A stretch of DNA of 50,074 nucleotides, taken from contig CACZJD010000006.1 in NCBI GenBank assembly GCA_902781325.1, positions 1 through 50,074 on the forward strand. Direction: 5' to 3'. Shown here piece after piece: positions 1 to 7,718 of the stretch. Every line of letters begins with the position of its first letter. The stretch's first letter is position 1. The stretch is from an uncultured Lachnospiraceae bacterium. Its GTDB lineage: Bacteria; Bacillota; Clostridia; Lachnospirales; Lachnospiraceae. The notes under the pieces were generated by a model. It saw nothing but the letters and a program-made list of their open reading frames with translations, did not search any database and was not told where the DNA came from. A program made the translations under genes and the position numbers.

Positions 1-626
1 ACGTTGAGCTTGTCAGCAACCTTAGCGCCGCCGAGGATCGCTACGAAAGGACGTACCGGATCTTCAACTGCCTTGCCGAGGAAGTCGATCTCTTTCTGCA
101 TCAGATATCCGACTACGCAGGGGCTGAGATACTCTGTCACACCGACGTTGGAGCAGTGTGCTCTGTGAGCGGTACCGAAAGCATCGTTTACGAATACTTC
201 TGCCAGAGAAGCGAGTTCCTTGGAGAAAGCCTCTCCGTTCTTGGTCTCTTCTTTTCTGTAGCGGGTGTTCTCAAGAAGGACAACATCTCCATCCTTCATT
301 GCAGCTACTGCAGCCTTGGCATTGGGGCCGACAACTTCGGGATCTGCCGCGAAAACGACAGGCTGGCCGAGGCATTCAGCCAGGCGCTCTGCTACGGGAG
401 CCAGAGACATCTCGGGCTTGGGCTCTCCCTTCGGCTTGCCGAGGTGGGAGCAAAGGATAACCTTGCCGCCGTCAGCGATCAGTTTCTTGATAGTGGGCAG
501 AGCTGCCACAATACGGTTGTCGTCAGTGATGACGCCGGCCTTCAGCGGAACGTTGAAGTCGCATCTGCACAGGACATATTTGCCCTTTACGTTGATATCA
601 TCAACGGATTTCTTATTCAGTCCCAT
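1..626 (-). CDS. pgk: Phosphoglycerate kinase, partial (C-terminus beyond left edge)
   Basis: Catalyses 1,3-bisphosphoglycerate + ADP to 3-phosphoglycerate + ATP in cytoplasmic glycolysis. The visible 208 residues are the N-terminal substrate-binding domain: RCDFNVPL near residues 21-28, DDNRI near 35-39 and SHLGKPKG near 60-67 are family signatures, and the [13 protein letters not shown] stretch follows. The start is ATG at 626 with an AAGGAGG-type site just upstream. It lies directly downstream of gapA, separated by 69 bases that hold a strong hairpin, so the two are probably co-transcribed. The ATP-binding C-terminal half is outside the window. No lesion is visible in the part present, unlike the neighbouring gapA. 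Confidence 0.96.
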   Translation of the reverse strand, partial: MGLNKKSVDDINVKGKYVLCRCDFNVPLKAGVITDDNRIVAALPTIKKLIADGGKVILCSHLGKPKGEPKPEMSLAPVAERLAECLGQPVVFAADPEVVGPNAKAAVAAMKDGDVVLLENTRYRKEETKNGEAFSKELASLAEVFVNDAFGTAHRAHCSNVGVTEYLSPCVVGYLMQKEIDFLGKAVEDPVRPFVAILGGAKVADKLN

Positions 627-652
627 AATATAATTCCTCCTTTAATAGAACA

Positions 653-681
653 GGGGTCCGGTCCAATTTAGACCGGACCCC
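653..681 (-). terminator. GC-rich hairpin between gapA and pgk (partial terminator or processing element)
   Basis: A perfect 11-bp inverted repeat (653-663 with 671-681, seven-base loop) lies between the gapA stop and the pgk start. No run of T follows on the minus strand, so it is not a classic intrinsic terminator. It could pause or partly terminate transcription, or protect mRNA ends and set the gapA:pgk ratio. Confidence 0.6.
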
Positions 682-695
682 TTAGGCTTTTCAGG

Positions 696-1772
696 TCAAT
701 AATTTACCTGTCGGTAAGACAGATCAAGCGCCGAGAAGCTTGCCGAAGTGCTTGATGGTGCGAACCATCTGGCTGGTGTAGGAATTCTCGTTGTCATACC
801 AGGAAACAACCTGAACCTCGGTTGTGCCGTTGTCAAGAGGCAGAACCATGGCAGAACCATGGTCTGAGTTGAATCGAACAGGGAGCCGAAGCGCATGCCG
901 ACGATATCGCTGGAAACGATCTCATCAACGTTGTAGCCGAAGGACTCGTTGGAAGCAGCCTTCATAGCAGCATTGATCTCATCCTTTGTTACAGTGCCTT
1001 CAACAACAGCTGTAAGGATTGTTGTGGAGCCTGTAGGTGTGGGAACACGCTGAGCTGCGCCGATGAGCTTGCCGTTCAGTTCAGGGATAACAAGGCCGAT
1101 AGCCTTAGCTGCGCCTGTGCTGTTGGGAACGATGTTGATATTGGGAACGATGTTGATAGCTGCTGCACGGGATCTTCTCTTGTCACCCTTTCTCTGAGGT
1201 CCGTCAAGAGTCATCTGATCGCCTGTGTAAGCGTGGATCGTGCACATGATACCGGCCTTGATGGGAGCCAGATCATTGAGAGCCTTAGCCATAGGAGCCA
1301 GGCAGTTGGTTGTGCAGGATGCAGCGGAGATGATCTTATCTTCGCTTGTCAGGGACTGATGGTTTACGTTGTAGACGATTGTAGGAAGGTCATTTCCTGC
1401 AGGAGCAGAAATGATGACATGCTTAGCGCCTGCATCGATGTGAGCCTGTGCCTTAGCCTTGGAGGTATAGAAGCCTGTGCACTCCAGAACTACGTCAACA
1501 CCGATCTCGCCCCAAGGAAGCTCAGCTGCGTTAGCCTTTGCATAGATCTTGATGTCCTTGCCATCAACAGTGATGAAATCTTCGCCTGCGGAGACAGTGT
1601 CAGCCTTCTCATATCTGCCTTGTGTGCTGTCATACTTGAGCAGGTGAGCGAGCATAGCGGGAGAAGTAAGGTCGTTGATCGCTACGATCTCAAATCCCTC
1701 TGCGCCGAACATCTGACGGAATGCCAGACGGCCAATACGTCCGAAACCATTAATTGCTACTTTTACTGCCAT
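696..1772 (-). pseudogene. gapA: Glyceraldehyde-3-phosphate dehydrogenase with two tandem-duplication lesions
   Basis: NAD-dependent glycolytic GAPDH by family. The Rossmann start [13 protein letters not shown] (8-20), the catalytic Cys in SAASCTTNC (Cys153) and the His of CTIHAYTG (His180) are intact. Two defects are seen. An exact 18-nt tandem repeat at 1123-1158 repeats INIVPN (residues 206-217) just after the RRSRAAA loop. An exact 11-nt tandem repeat at 839-860 shifts the frame after Pro308. The last ~37 residues, which would read [16 protein letters not shown] and onward and end at a stop at 724-726, are replaced by an unrelated tail ending at 696. Without the duplications the product would be 339 residues, the normal family length. 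The start at 1772 has an AGGAGG site. I call it disrupted as written; assembly or sequencing error is a serious alternative because GAPDH is a core enzyme. Confidence 0.85.
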
Positions 1773-1918
1773 GTTTCTTTCCTCCTAATATAGTTAGAGA
1801 TGATAATGTAACAAAAGCCGATGTTCTGCATAAACATTTCCTCTGCGAACTATTCCGCCTGCGCGCGTCACTTCCCGCCGATTCGCGCCTGAGAACACCA
1901 TACTTTGTCGACTAACTC

Positions 1919-1948
1919 ATTTTAACGCATATATAGTATGATTTTCAA
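1919..1948 (-). promoter_or_regulatory. Probable gapA-pgk promoter
   Basis: On the minus strand TTGAAA (1943-1948) and TAAAAT (1919-1924) are separated by 18 bases, a fair vegetative sigma promoter. It would give an untranslated leader of about 140 bases that is GC-rich (around 1800-1880) and can form short hairpins. Of the 296 bases between gapA and the phosphatase gene, I see only this, the leader and the divergent promoter. Confidence 0.5.
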
Positions 1949-2010
1949 GTATTTCATGGAATTTTACACAAATGACGGTACAAATATCGGATGGTTTTAG
2001 TAACAATTGA

Positions 2011-2039
2011 TTGATACTTTGACAAAATATTGCTAAAAT
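2011..2039 (+). promoter_or_regulatory. Promoter of the PHP phosphatase gene
   Basis: TTGATA (2011-2016), a 17-base spacer and TAAAAT (2034-2039) lie about 30 bases upstream of the ATG at 2069. A second TTGACA hexamer (2019-2024) overlaps the spacer but has no well-placed -10. Confidence 0.55.
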
Positions 2040-2068
2040 TCTCAGAAAGTAATGACGGAGGCGTTTAT

Positions 2069-2896
2069 ATGAGCGTTATAGCTGATTATCATCTTCATAC
2101 CGATCATTCAGGGGACAGTACGGCCTCTATGGAGTCCCAGATTCTTGCGGGAATCAGAAAAGAACTGAAGATCATGTGCTTCACAGATCACTATGATCCC
2201 GACTTTCCGTACGAAAATATTCCGGATGTTTCACCCGGCACATTCGAGCTTGACTACGGGCCTTACAGAGAAGAATATCTGGAAATGAGAGACAAATACA
2301 AGGACCGGATCGAACTCAGATTCGGGATCGAGCTCGGCCTGCAGCCCCATCTCGGAGATTTTCTGAGGTCCTATTTCGCCTCCCATACCGATTATGACTT
2401 TGTCATTGGCTCTAATCACCTCTGCGGCGGGACAGATCCCTACTATCCTGATTTTCTGAAGTCGCGGACCCAGGAGGAAGCGCTCGCTCTGTATCTGGAA
2501 GATACCCTATTGAATATCAGGGCTTTTCCGGCCATTGACTCATGCGGTCATCTGGATTATGTAGCCAGATATCTTCCGGAAAGAGACAATTTTTATACTT
2601 ACAGGGCCTTCGCCGGTCTGATCGACCCCATTCTCAGCGAGCTGATCTGCCGGGGTATAGCTTTGGAGGTCAATACTGCCCCTCTCACAAAGGGACTGCC
2701 TTATTTTAACCCCCTGCCCGAAATATTGTCCCGGTACAGAGAAATGGGAGGTGAACTGATCACCATCGGTTCGGACGCCCATGTTCCAGAAAGGATCGCG
2801 GGCCGGTTTAAAGATACCGCTCAGATCCTGAGATCTCTTGGGTTTGATCACTACACCGTTTACAGAGAAAGAAAGCCCCTGATGCTCCCTCTTTGA
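2069..2896 (+). CDS. Histidinol-phosphatase-type PHP domain phosphoesterase
   Basis: A 275-residue PHP-fold protein of the HisK/HisJ histidinol-phosphatase type, expected to dephosphorylate L-histidinol phosphate in histidine synthesis. The N-terminal YHLHTDHSGD gives the first metal-ligand motif. Later CFTDHYD, the Glu of RFGIELG, GSNHLC, SCGHLDYV and GSDAHVPE are the remaining metal-binding motifs. The ATG at 2069 is preferred over an upstream in-frame TTG at 2030 because CGGAGG sits at 2056-2061 and the promoter -10 would overlap the longer start. It stands alone on the plus strand, convergent with the oxidoreductase gene. No other his genes are nearby, so the substrate is inferred from the family only. 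Confidence 0.85.
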   Translation: MSVIADYHLHTDHSGDSTASMESQILAGIRKELKIMCFTDHYDPDFPYENIPDVSPGTFELDYGPYREEYLEMRDKYKDRIELRFGIELGLQPHLGDFLRSYFASHTDYDFVIGSNHLCGGTDPYYPDFLKSRTQEEALALYLEDTLLNIRAFPAIDSCGHLDYVARYLPERDNFYTYRAFAGLIDPILSELICRGIALEVNTAPLTKGLPYFNPLPEILSRYREMGGELITIGSDAHVPERIAGRFKDTAQILRSLGFDHYTVYRERKPLMLPL

Positions 2897-2915
2897 GTGC
2901 ATCAGGGACTCTTTT
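2877..2915 (+). terminator. Intrinsic terminator of the PHP phosphatase gene
   Basis: A 9-bp stem (2877-2885 with 2899-2907) begins inside the last codons and is followed within three bases by CTTTTT. Confidence 0.7.
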
Positions 2916-2950
2916 TGCAGCGTGCACCCCTGTACTGTACCGCGCTGTGG

Positions 2951-4183
2951 TCATTCAGTTTTCTCTTCAGACGGGGTATCTGCTGAGACTTCCTCAAATT
3001 CGGCATCGGGAATATCCGGTCCCTCAGATATCTCACAGCCGTCCGCGGCGGCCGCTTCTTCAGCGCTCACTGAGACCTCCTCTTCTCCGGCAGCGCTAAG
3101 CGTTTCCTGAACAGGCGGATGCGCGGATGCCGTATTGTCCTGAACAGACGGTTGTGCGGCAGCACTTCCCTCAATCATATTGGGAATCTGCGAGATCTGA
3201 ATATCTTCATAGGAGATGCCCAGCTGTCTGCGGATAAAATCCATCATCTGCATCATAGAAAGCGTCTGGGCGTGAGGCACTTCCGGACACTCTTTCCAGC
3301 CCGATTTCATAGCTGCCGCAAATGCCGCCATCTCAAACTCAAATTCACTCTTCTGTTTTCCTCTCTTATACGACGCAGTTTTATTTCTTCTGGAGTCATA
3401 GACCGTCGCCGTCGAGAAATTTTTCAGGTCTTCTACAACAATGTAGCCTCTTGTGCCCTGGATCACCGCCCTGCTCTCTCCATTGCCGCTCGTAGTACAG
3501 GAGAGCACTGCCATTCTGTCATCTTTATACTGAAGAACAACACTGAGCTGCCGGTCTACCCGCATGGGCGTAAAGGCACAACTGGACTGGATCCTCTTGA
3601 TCTGACTGCCAAAGACCATGGTGGAAAAGGCCAGGAGAAAATAGCCCAGGTCCCCCAGCGCGCCGCCCCCGAGGGAAGGCCTCTGAAGCCGGGGAATGTT
3701 TTCAATATCAGACGCGAGGCTGGCAGTGAGCATCACAGGGGTTCCGATCGCGCCGCTTGATATGGTACTTACTATCTGCTTAAAAAACGGAAGAAACCTT
3801 ATATGCATCGCCTCGACTACAAGAACGTCAAGTGATGAGGAGAGGGAGAAAAGGCTCTCTGCCTCGGCAGATGTAAGCGCTATAGGCGTCTCGCACAGCA
3901 CCGGCTTTCCCGCTTCGATGCATGCCCTTACCTGACCGGCATGCTCGGACGCAGGCGTCGCGATGTATACCAGATCCACCTTCTTGTCCGCAAGCATATT
4001 CTCCATCGAGTCATAAGCCTTCTTATAACCGTTTTCTCTTCCGAACTGCAGTGCCCTTTCAATGTCTCTTGATACCACAGCGTAAGGTCTTACTGTGCCT
4101 GAAGAATTCAGCACCGCCGTCATTTTGGAAGCCATATAACCTGTGCCGACTACTGCCGCGTTAAGTCTGCCCAATCCAAACAT
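2951..4183 (-). CDS. Gfo/Idh/MocA-family oxidoreductase with acidic C-terminal tail
   Basis: A 410-residue NAD(P)-dependent dehydrogenase-like protein. Residues 8-18 (NAAVVGTGYMA) form the Rossmann dinucleotide motif; IATPASEHAG near 74-83 is typical of the family. The catalytic EKP motif is changed to ETP at 98-100 (Thr99 encoded by ACG, one base from the Lys codon AAG). The catalytic domain ends near 335; the last ~75 residues are low-complexity, rich in Glu, Ala, Ser and Pro, with a near-repeat QPSVQ...PPVQE, unlike a normal Gfo/Idh protein of about 330 residues. The start is preceded by GAGGG. The tail could be a disordered linker. Loss of the lysine suggests altered or no redox activity. 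The substrate is unknown. Confidence 0.8.
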   Translation of the reverse strand: MFGLGRLNAAVVGTGYMASKMTAVLNSSGTVRPYAVVSRDIERALQFGRENGYKKAYDSMENMLADKKVDLVYIATPASEHAGQVRACIEAGKPVLCETPIALTSAEAESLFSLSSSLDVLVVEAMHIRFLPFFKQIVSTISSGAIGTPVMLTASLASDIENIPRLQRPSLGGGALGDLGYFLLAFSTMVFGSQIKRIQSSCAFTPMRVDRQLSVVLQYKDDRMAVLSCTTSGNGESRAVIQGTRGYIVVEDLKNFSTATVYDSRRNKTASYKRGKQKSEFEFEMAAFAAAMKSGWKECPEVPHAQTLSMMQMMDFIRRQLGISYEDIQISQIPNMIEGSAAAQPSVQDNTASAHPPVQETLSAAGEEEVSVSAEEAAAADGCEISEGPDIPDAEFEEVSADTPSEEKTE

Positions 4184-4300
4184 AGTGCCCTCGCTTTCGT
4201 AAAACGCCTCATGATCCGGTCTGAAGGTCCCGGATCTTTACTTCTGGCACCATTATACTACATTCCCGGATTCCGCATCCGTTTTGGCGCACAAAAAAAA

Positions 4301-4372
4301 TGCACCCGACAGGAATCGAACCTGCATTAAAGGCGTCGGAGGCCTTCGTTCTATCCGTTAGACTACGAGTGC
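4301..4372 (-). tRNA. tRNA-Arg (anticodon CCG)
   Basis: A 72-base cloverleaf reads from 4372 down to 4301. The acceptor arms GCACTCG and CGGGTGC pair with one G-U, the T arm carries TTCGATT, and the anticodon stem AAGGC/GCCTT encloses CTCCGAC, giving anticodon CCG. CCA is not encoded; eight T residues follow immediately on the minus strand and probably end transcription. Confidence 0.93.
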
Positions 4373-4379
4373 ATATTAT

Positions 4380-4406
4380 CTGAAGGCAGAATGCATCTGC
4401 CTTCAG
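4380..4406 (-). terminator. Hairpin between the DUF5688 gene and tRNA-Arg
   Basis: A perfect 11-bp stem (4380-4390 with 4396-4406) and a five-base loop lie just upstream of the tRNA. No T run follows, so it is either a weak terminator for the DUF5688 gene or a structured 5' leader of the tRNA transcript. Confidence 0.45.
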
Positions 4407-4413
4407 CCTAATC

Positions 4414-4442
4414 AATATAACATAACGATTATGAATTGTCCA
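4414..4442 (-). promoter_or_regulatory. Probable promoter of tRNA-Arg
   Basis: TGGACA (4437-4442), a 17-base spacer and TATATT (4414-4419) on the minus strand point at the tRNA about 40 bases downstream. Confidence 0.45.
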
Positions 4443-4490
4443 GCATCAGGACATCCCTTTCAGGGCCCTTGAAGAACCGGAATGAATCGC

Positions 4491-5378
4491 TCAGTTCCGG
4501 GCTGGAAGCAGTTTTTGAAATCCTTCCCCGTTCCTGCCGTAATGATAGACAGCGTCTGTAAGGAAATCCCCCGGTTCAACCTGCGTTCTGTTTACTTCCT
4601 TTACGATCTGAAGAAGCACCTCCGGATCCTGCCCGCTGTCAGTCACAAGGATCAGTTCATTGACCGAACTGGGCAGAATGAACAGATCTTTTCCCAGCGC
4701 TTTGCCGATACAGTCAAGAAATCCCGGGTAAAACGCTACCGCTGCTCCTCCCGCGTAATAGCTGTTGCTGATCACAAACAGTTCATCGTCATTGTCGTCC
4801 TCATGCCGGCAGCAGAGAATGTCGTTCAACTGCCTGAATGTGGGCGGCAGGATCTTCGGCGCGTTAAGGATCGCCTCTTCTATCACCTCATTAGCGGTCA
4901 CGCCCCAGTATTTCAAAAAGCCTTCCCTGATCTTGATACACCCTGTGCCGTGGCGGTCATTTGTAAATATGATCGGGATCAGCGCGAGATCCTCGATCTT
5001 TCTGTAGATCATTTCTTTCAGATACTCTCTGTTATTTTCTTCTCCTATGACCACAAGACCAAGGTTTTTTTTCACACACTCGTAATCATCAATATCAATA
5101 TTTCCCGGGATCGCGTCAAGATTGTTTTCTCTGGCGTAATTGATCAGGCTCTCCGCGATGTCTTCCGCCGCAGTGCCGTTTAAGTAAGCCTCATACAGGT
5201 CTTCAAAATAAAACGTCGGCGCGGCTGCGGCTCCGGGCAGCTGAAGTGTGCAGCTGTGCAGTCCCTTTCTGTTCTGCTTGTTGATCCTCCCAAAAGAGAT
5301 CTCCATTTCTTCCGGTCTCAGGGTCATAAGGCACTTTTTCATTTCATCATAGAATCTGTTCTTTTTATCAGTCTTCAC
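4491..5378 (-). CDS. DUF5688 family protein
   Basis: A 295-residue cytoplasmic protein of unknown function. It matches my recollection of DUF5688 proteins, which are frequent in Lachnospiraceae: the central AGGAAVAFYPGFLDCIG block and the C-terminal LFILPSSVNELILVTD followed by VKEVNRTQV are the recognisable parts. I chose the GTG at 5378 because AAGGAGAG lies five bases upstream and the longer frame (to 5429) would run through the efp terminator hairpin. No signal peptide or membrane segment is visible. It is a single gene between efp and tRNA-Arg. The function cannot be inferred from context. Confidence 0.8.
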   Translation of the reverse strand: MKTDKKNRFYDEMKKCLMTLRPEEMEISFGRINKQNRKGLHSCTLQLPGAAAAPTFYFEDLYEAYLNGTAAEDIAESLINYARENNLDAIPGNIDIDDYECVKKNLGLVVIGEENNREYLKEMIYRKIEDLALIPIIFTNDRHGTGCIKIREGFLKYWGVTANEVIEEAILNAPKILPPTFRQLNDILCCRHEDDNDDELFVISNSYYAGGAAVAFYPGFLDCIGKALGKDLFILPSSVNELILVTDSGQDPEVLLQIVKEVNRTQVEPGDFLTDAVYHYGRNGEGFQKLLPARN

Positions 5379-5408
5379 AATACTCTCCTTGTCAAAATAC
5401 AGATATGC

Positions 5409-5446
5409 AAAAAAAGACAATGGGAACAACCTTTCCCATTGTCTTT
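5409..5446 (-). terminator. Intrinsic terminator of efp
   Basis: A 14-bp perfect stem (5413-5426 with 5433-5446) with a six-base loop is followed by a run of T on the minus strand (5409-5415). It sits 37 bases beyond the efp stop. Confidence 0.85.
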
Positions 5447-5482
5447 CAGCATTATCATGATTTGAAAAGTATGTGTATGCTC

Positions 5483-6040
5483 TTAAGCCCTGGACAGATA
5501 CTCGCCGGTTCTCGTGTCGATCTTGATCACGTCCCCAATGTTGCAGAACAGCGGCACGCTCACTGTTGCGCCGGTCTCAACTGTTGCGGGCTTCGTAGCG
5601 CCGGTCGCGGTATTGCCCTTGAAGCCGGGCTCGGTCTCCGTGATCTCAAGTTCTACAAACATCGGAGGCTCCATGTCAAACACGTTTCCGTTGTAGGATA
5701 CGAGTTTGACCATGTCATTTTCCTTGACGAACTTCATGTTGTCGCCGACCACGTCCTTGCCGAGGCTGATCTGATCATATGTCTCTGTATCCATATAAGC
5801 GTAAAGGTCGCCGTCTGCATACAGATACTGATACTCTTTCCTGTCGATCCTTGCCTGAGGGAATTTCTCAGTGGGGCGGAAAGTCGTCTCTGTTACACCG
5901 CCGTTGATCACATCTTTTAACTTGGTCCTGACGAACGCAGCGCCCTTGCCGGGTTTGACGTGCTGGAATTCGATGATCTCCAGTACTGTTCCGTCCTTTT
6001 CAATCGTAATGCCGTTTCTGAAATCACTTGCAGAAATCAT
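5483..6040 (-). CDS. efp: Elongation factor P
   Basis: A 185-residue three-domain translation factor that binds between the ribosomal P and E sites and relieves stalling at polyproline stretches. The N-terminal KOW-like domain carries [10 protein letters not shown], with Lys32 at the tip of the loop that is modified in many species. Two OB-type domains follow and the protein ends in the usual [10 protein letters not shown]. The length is normal. AGGAGG precedes the ATG at 6040. It ends at a strong terminator, and nrdR lies upstream on the same strand with 42 bases between. Confidence 0.97.
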   Translation of the reverse strand: MISASDFRNGITIEKDGTVLEIIEFQHVKPGKGAAFVRTKLKDVINGGVTETTFRPTEKFPQARIDRKEYQYLYADGDLYAYMDTETYDQISLGKDVVGDNMKFVKENDMVKLVSYNGNVFDMEPPMFVELEITETEPGFKGNTATGATKPATVETGATVSVPLFCNIGDVIKIDTRTGEYLSRA

Positions 6041-6082
6041 AAAGATACCTCCTGATGTATTCGCGTCTAATACTAATTTATT

Positions 6083-6508
6083 CTATACTACAGAGTCCAC
6101 ATCCTTAAACTCCCTGTAAACGGATGCAAACCTGACATAGGCGACAGGATCAAGCTTATTGATCTTGGCCATGACCAGTTCTCCGATCTGTTTGCTGGAG
6201 ATCTCCTTTTCATCCTTCTCAAAGACTTCTGCCTCGATCTCGTCGACGATCTTCTTGATCTGCGCCGCGCTGACAGGTCTCTTGTGACAGGCGCGCAGAA
6301 TGCCCCCTTCGATCTTGGAGCGGTCAAATATCTCCCTGTTGTTGTCCTTCTTGGTGACCATCATCGGGATCATTTCGATCTTCTCATACGTCGTAAATCT
6401 CTTGCCGCATGAATCGCAGATTCTTCTTCTGCGGATCGAATTGTTATCCTCCACCGGCCTTGAATCAATTACTCTCGTATCATCCTTTCCGCAATAGGGA
6501 CATCTCAT
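6083..6508 (-). CDS. nrdR: Ribonucleotide reductase transcriptional repressor NrdR
   Basis: A 141-residue repressor of ribonucleotide reductase genes that senses ATP/dATP. The N-terminal zinc ribbon CPYCGKDDTRVIDSRP with CDSCGKRFTTYE (residues 3-42) supplies the four Cys ligands. An ATP-cone domain (about 49-139, starting MMVTKKDNNREIFDR) follows. An AGAGGT site precedes the ATG. No nrd genes are in the window, so the regulon is elsewhere. It may be co-transcribed with efp. Confidence 0.97.
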   Translation of the reverse strand: MRCPYCGKDDTRVIDSRPVEDNNSIRRRRICDSCGKRFTTYEKIEMIPMMVTKKDNNREIFDRSKIEGGILRACHKRPVSAAQIKKIVDEIEAEVFEKDEKEISSKQIGELVMAKINKLDPVAYVRFASVYREFKDVDSVV

Positions 6509-6583
6509 GTATTTACCTCTTCCTAAAGTATCAGCGTTTTCATCCTTTCCAGTTTTTAATGATACCTTAATTCCGGTAAAGCA

Positions 6584-7630
6584 TCAACTCCGCTTTTTTC
6601 TTTCCTTCCTCCATTTCAGGCCTTCCAGGGCGGTCTTTACGAGGTATTCGGACGCGCGGACGGGATACCGGCCCGAAGCGGATTCCCCTGTGATCATGAC
6701 AGCCGAAGCTCCGTCATTTACAGCGTTGAAGATATCGGACACCTCCGCTCTTGTCGGGACCGGTGAGTATTCCATACTTGCCAGCATCTGTGTTACTACC
6801 ATAAAGGGAACATCTGCCGAAATGCACCTCTCCGATATTTCCTTCTGTACCCGGGGCAGCTCCCAAAGCGGAACTGCGTTTCCAAGATCCCCCCTGGCAA
6901 TGACAAGCATATCCGTGAGCGGAAGGATCTCCTCTAAGGCTCTGATCCCTTCCCTGTTCTCTATTTTGGCAAAAAGCCTGCAGTTTCCGGCACCGCATTC
7001 CTCCATTGCCTTTTTAACTTCCAAAAGGTCGCCTTTCCCGCGCACGAAAGGCTGCATTACATCCGTGACACCTGCCTTAGCAGCGTACCTGAGATTCGAC
7101 AGATCCTGCTGCGTGAGAGTACTCCCTGTGACGGATGCGCCCTCAATGGCAATGCTCTTTCTGCTCAGCACAGGTCCGCCTGTCAGAACAGCCGCGGTGA
7201 TTCTCCCGTGATCTGCCGCGATGTCTTTCTTCAGAAGTCTCAGTCGGATCTTGCCGTCATCGATCAGGATGGTCATGCCAGGCTCATAATGATCAAATAC
7301 TTCACGGGGAACAGGAATCGCGTCCTGCTCCGGCGCAGTATCGTCTCTGACGGACAAACAGATGATATCCCCCTGTGCTGCCGAAAACCCCTTTCTCACA
7401 TTTCCGATCCGCAATTCCGGTCCCTGCATATCGATAAGGAGCGACGGACTGACTCCCTCAAGCGCAGACGCCCTGTGAAAAGCTTCTATCAGGGGCGCAC
7501 TGTCAGCCAGTGTGCCGTGGGACAGATTCAGTCTCATACCGGTTATGCCGCAGGCAAGCATCTGCCTCAGCACTTCTGTCTCCCTGCAGGCCGGTCCCAG
7601 TGTTCCGTATATTTCCAAATCCTTTTTCAT
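6584..7630 (-). CDS. pyk: Short pyruvate kinase lacking the C-terminal regulatory domain
   Basis: Converts phosphoenolpyruvate + ADP to pyruvate + ATP. The 348 residues contain the A and B domains: YGTLGPAC (8-15), RLNLSHG (33-39), IDMQGPELRIG (66-76), FAKIEN with the catalytic Lys (220-225), IARGDLG (244-250), VVTQMLASM (278-286) and PTRAEVSDIFNAVNDGA (292-308). It stops about 30 residues after GESASGRYP, where normal bacterial enzymes (about 470-590 residues) continue into the allosteric C domain. The ATG at 7630 has GGAGG upstream; the in-frame extension to 7762 would overlap the lysozyme gene and its terminator. It may be an unregulated kinase or a paralogue with another role; ppdK at the other end of the window uses the same substrate pair. 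Confidence 0.85.
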   Translation of the reverse strand: MKKDLEIYGTLGPACRETEVLRQMLACGITGMRLNLSHGTLADSAPLIEAFHRASALEGVSPSLLIDMQGPELRIGNVRKGFSAAQGDIICLSVRDDTAPEQDAIPVPREVFDHYEPGMTILIDDGKIRLRLLKKDIAADHGRITAAVLTGGPVLSRKSIAIEGASVTGSTLTQQDLSNLRYAAKAGVTDVMQPFVRGKGDLLEVKKAMEECGAGNCRLFAKIENREGIRALEEILPLTDMLVIARGDLGNAVPLWELPRVQKEISERCISADVPFMVVTQMLASMEYSPVPTRAEVSDIFNAVNDGASAVMITGESASGRYPVRASEYLVKTALEGLKWRKERKKRS

Positions 7631-7662
7631 AATTAGAGAGTCCCTCCGCTTCCGTCGGCAAA

Positions 7663-7695
7663 ATGCGGCCGTAAGACATGTTCTTACGACCGCAT
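7663..7695 (-). terminator. Intrinsic terminator of the lysozyme-like gene
   Basis: A 14-bp stem with one wobble pair (7663-7676 with 7682-7695), a five-base loop and a following TTTT on the minus strand lie between the lysozyme stop and the pyk ribosome binding site. Confidence 0.75.
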
Positions 7696-7718
7696 CCATG
7701 TTCGGTATCATAACCTCT

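Noticed and set aside
839-1158. Phase variation as the explanation of the gapA tandem repeats
   Set aside because: Each unit occurs only twice and lies in a core metabolic gene; contingency loci normally have many short units in surface or restriction genes.
4209-4415. 68-codon open frame on the minus strand
   Set aside because: It runs straight through tRNA-Arg and its hairpin; no ribosome binding site.
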